A stretch of 9,941 nt of DNA from Planctomycetaceae bacterium. GTDB lineage: Bacteria; Planctomycetota; Planctomycetia; Pirellulales; UBA1268. Position numbers and translations under genes: made by a program. The notes beneath the pieces are model-generated. The model worked only from the letters and a program-made list of their open reading frames with translations. It did no database searches and had not been told where the DNA came from. The stretch spans positions 1-9,941 of the forward strand of contig SIAG01000129.1 in the NCBI GenBank assembly GCA_009691925.1, written 5' to 3'. How positions within the stretch are numbered: the first letter of the stretch is position 1; every line of letters starts with the position of its first letter. Below are positions 7,698 to 9,941 of this stretch, piece after piece.

Positions 7698-7802
7698 AGG
7701 GCTCACCGTGCGGCTTTCCCAGCCCGTCAGGGTACCATAAGGAGGATCGCTGTTGCGGCAGGCCCGCAGCTGCGGCCGGGGAACAGGGTTAGGAAAACGA
7801 CC
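7698..7802. promoter_or_regulatory. Shared divergent intergenic region of two exported-protein genes
   Basis: These 105 bp separate the divergent starts at 7697 (minus) and 7803 (plus), so promoters for both units probably lie here. I could not identify convincing -10/-35 pairs. It contains a perfect 12-bp palindrome, CCGCAGCTGCGG (7764-7775), which could be a regulator site, and a strong AAGGAGG (7739-7745) that is not placed for the 7803 start. The role as a promoter region is inferred from gene orientation. Confidence 0.5.
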
Positions 7803-9941
7803 GTGCGATCGAGCCACCGCGCCATCCTCCGTCTTGCCTCGTTCGCCCTCCTCGTGGCGATCGTCGCTCCCCCTGCCGCCGCCGACACCCCCTGGTCGCT
7901 GGAGCCCCTCGTCCGCCCCGCTGTTCCGGCAGGCGCAAGCCATCCGATCGACGCCTTCATTCGGGCGCGGCTCGAGAAGGAGGGAATCGCTCCTGCCCCC
8001 CCGGCCGATCCGCGGTCACTCCTGCGCCGCCTTCACTACGACCTCACGGGGCTTCCCCCCACGATCGACGCCGTCGAGGCCTTCGCAGCTGAGGTTGCCA
8101 GACGCGGCCTTGACGATGCGATCAGCAGCGAGATTGACAATCTCCTTGCCTCGCCGCAGTACGGGGAACACCTCGCCCGCCACTGGCTCGATGCCGCTCA
8201 TTACGCCGACACCCACGGCAACGACCACGACCACGCCCGCCCCAACGCCTGGCCCTACCGCGATTGGGTGATCAGCGCCTTCAACACCGACAAGCCCTAT
8301 CGCCGGTTCGTCGCCGAGCAAGTGGCCGGCGACAGGCTCTTCCCCGACGATCCACAGGCGATTCCTGCCCTTGGCTTCCTCGCCGCCGGCCCCTGGGACG
8401 ACACCCTCATGGTCGGCGTTCGTGAGGACACCGTCGACCATCTCATGTCGCAGAACCTCGATCGCGACGACTACGTGATGACGGTGATGAGCACCTTCCA
8501 GAGCCTCACCGTTCATTGCGCCCGCTGCCATGATCACAAGTTTGATCCGGTCTCGCAGCGCGACTATCACGCCCTCCAGGCGGTGTTTGCCGGCATCGAC
8601 CGGGCCGACCGTCTCTACGACACCGATCCGGCCATTCATGCCCGCCGCCGCACGCTCCTCGCAGCCCGGACCGCGCTCGAGCGCCGCGATGAAGCGATCC
8701 TTGCGGCTTCGAAAGAGCCCGCCGAAGCCGCCCGCCTCACCGCCGCCGCCATCTCGAAGCAGACCCGTGCCGAGCGTTTCGAGGCGCTTGAGATCCTTGC
8801 GATCACGAGCGTTGCGTCGCCGGGCACGGTCCACACGCCCCTCCCCGACGGCTCCTGGCTCGCCTCGGGGCCAACGCCCGAGAAAGACACGCTCCTCGTT
8901 ACCGCCAGATCAACGCTGAGTGATCTCCGGGCCATCCGTCTGGAGACGCTCGCCGATCCCTCGCTCCCCAGCGGCGGCCCAGGGCGCTACGAGCCGGCGG
9001 GCAATTTCCATCTGACGGAGTTTTCCGTCGCGGCGCGCCCCCTCGGCGCGGCCGACAAGCCAGCCACGGCGGTGGCGATCGCCCGGGCCGCTGCCGATCA
9101 CGCCGACAGCAACGACCCGGTGAAAGGCGCCCTCGACGGCCAGGCCACCACCCACTGGAGCATCCATCCGCACTACGGCCAAAACCACGAAGCGGTCTTC
9201 CATCTCGCCGAGCCGTTGACCCCGGAAGGGGGCGCGATGCTCACGATCCGCCTCGATTTCCAAGGGGCCACGGGCCATCAGGTGGGAAGGCTGCGACTGT
9301 CGGCCTGCGGTCCGGAACTGGCGCCAGCCGATCGCGATCCGCTCCCCCAGACGCTTGCTTCGCTATTCGCCAAGCCCGCCGCCGAGCGCACGGCAGCGGA
9401 GACCGAGACGCTGTTCCTCGCACTGCTGCGGGGGGAAGTCGAGGCCGAGCTTGCGGCGCTGCCGCCGCCGGCCAAGGTCTATGCCGTCACCAATGACTTC
9501 GCACCGCAAGGGTCGTTCAAGGCGGCGAAGTCGCCGCGGCCGATCCGGATTCTCGAGCGCGGCGAGGTGACCAAGCCGCTGGAAGAGGTGGGGCCGGCAG
9601 CGCTTGGCTGTCTGCCGGGATTGCCGGCGGAGCTCGTTGTGAGCGGCGACGACGAGGGGGCGAGACGCGCGGCGCTGGCCCGATTCCTCGTCGACGACCG
9701 CAACGTCCTGACTTGGCGGAGCATCGTCAACCGGGTGTGGCAGTGGCACTTCGGCCGCGGGCTCGTCGATTCGCCCAACGATTTTGGATTCATGGGGAGC
9801 CAACCGAGCCACCCGGAGCTTCTCGACTGGCTCGCCTGCTGGTTTCGCGATCAGGGGCACGGCTCGCTCAAGGCCCTCCACCGGCTCATCCTCTCGAGCG
9901 CCACCTGGCAGCAGGCCGTCGCCTTCGACGCCGATGCCGCC
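7803..9941 (+). CDS. Secreted DUF1549 / DUF1553 protein with central discoidin-like domain (3' partial)
   Basis: A frame of 713 codons without a stop runs from GTG 7803 to the right edge, so the C-terminus is missing. The GTG start gives a good Sec signal (RSSHRAILRLASFALLVAIVAPPAAA, cleavage about A27/D28) and has a weak AGGA 8 nt upstream; there is no ATG nearby. DUF1549 runs ~48-260, with LLRRLHYDLTGLPPT early, the YADTHGND region, and CARCHDHKFDP (C239, C242, H243) as a CxxCH heme-like motif. A charged, probably helical stretch follows (~275-320). Residues ~380-505 resemble the F5/8 C (discoidin)-like insert common in this subfamily, with GNFHLTEFSV, ALDGQATTHWSI and HEAVFHLAEPL. DUF1553 begins ~620 with NRVWQWHFGRGLV (643-655) and is cut by the window end, losing perhaps 200-300 residues. 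Unlike its divergent neighbour it lacks the PSCyt1-like and Ig-like N-terminal part. A DUF1501 partner probably follows downstream (inference). Confidence 0.93.
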   Translation, partial: MRSSHRAILRLASFALLVAIVAPPAAADTPWSLEPLVRPAVPAGASHPIDAFIRARLEKEGIAPAPPADPRSLLRRLHYDLTGLPPTIDAVEAFAAEVARRGLDDAISSEIDNLLASPQYGEHLARHWLDAAHYADTHGNDHDHARPNAWPYRDWVISAFNTDKPYRRFVAEQVAGDRLFPDDPQAIPALGFLAAGPWDDTLMVGVREDTVDHLMSQNLDRDDYVMTVMSTFQSLTVHCARCHDHKFDPVSQRDYHALQAVFAGIDRADRLYDTDPAIHARRRTLLAARTALERRDEAILAASKEPAEAARLTAAAISKQTRAERFEALEILAITSVASPGTVHTPLPDGSWLASGPTPEKDTLLVTARSTLSDLRAIRLETLADPSLPSGGPGRYEPAGNFHLTEFSVAARPLGAADKPATAVAIARAAADHADSNDPVKGALDGQATTHWSIHPHYGQNHEAVFHLAEPLTPEGGAMLTIRLDFQGATGHQVGRLRLSACGPELAPADRDPLPQTLASLFAKPAAERTAAETETLFLALLRGEVEAELAALPPPAKVYAVTNDFAPQGSFKAAKSPRPIRILERGEVTKPLEEVGPAALGCLPGLPAELVVSGDDEGARRAALARFLVDDRNVLTWRSIVNRVWQWHFGRGLVDSPNDFGFMGSQPSHPELLDWLACWFRDQGHGSLKALHRLILSSATWQQAVAFDADAA

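Noticed and set aside
7698..7943. 82-codon N-terminal extension of the large DUF1549/DUF1553 protein
   Set aside because: It overlaps the divergent gene's coding start, looks non-coding, and would bury the signal peptide that begins cleanly at ATG 7697.
8016..8834. A 272-codon minus-strand open frame opposite the right-hand DUF1549 gene
   Set aside because: Low-complexity Gly/Val/Arg translation; the plus strand carries DUF1549 signatures over the same stretch.

Overview
The window looks like a piece of a GC-rich planctomycete chromosome, probably Pirellulales-like. The main reason is the family content: DUF1501, DUF1549 (PSCyt2), DUF1553 (PSD1) and a PSCyt1-like cysteine/histidine motif occur together here, and that combination is a hallmark of Planctomycetota. 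The coding density, strong preference for G/C in third codon positions and patchy Shine-Dalgarno sites agree with this. No rRNA, tRNA, CRISPR array, transposase or integrase was seen.

Layout. (1) 1-2518, plus strand: the 3' part of a large multidomain gene joining the C-terminal half of an alkaline-phosphatase-superfamily phosphodiesterase, a TPR region and a C-terminal sulfotransferase-like P-loop domain. It is open at the left edge, and its first ~150 bases have unusual composition. (2) 2534-3757, minus strand: a stand-alone AAA-type ATPase with a DUF4143 region, convergent with gene 1 at only 15 bp. Its start region lies inside a striking array of GTGAATG/CATTCAC inverted repeats (3751-3789). 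(3) 3840-7697, minus strand: a two-gene unit, transcribed as a large secreted DUF1549/DUF1553 protein followed 12 bp later by a Tat-type DUF1501 protein. (4) 7803 to the right edge, plus strand: a second secreted DUF1549/DUF1553 protein with a different architecture, divergent from the first across a 105-bp intergenic region.

How the genes may work together. DUF1549/DUF1553 and DUF1501 proteins are habitually encoded as pairs in planctomycetes and carry export signals, so the 3840-7697 unit is probably one exported functional module. The right-hand gene is probably the first member of a second module whose partner lies beyond the window. The molecular function of these families is not settled; the CxxCH-type motifs suggest covalent heme. 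The gene 1 fusion and the DUF4143 ATPase have no evident functional link to the exported modules.

No clearly new multi-gene system is visible. The items most worth checking are the repeat array over the ATPase start, the three-part phosphodiesterase-TPR-sulfotransferase fusion, and the compositional break at the left edge.
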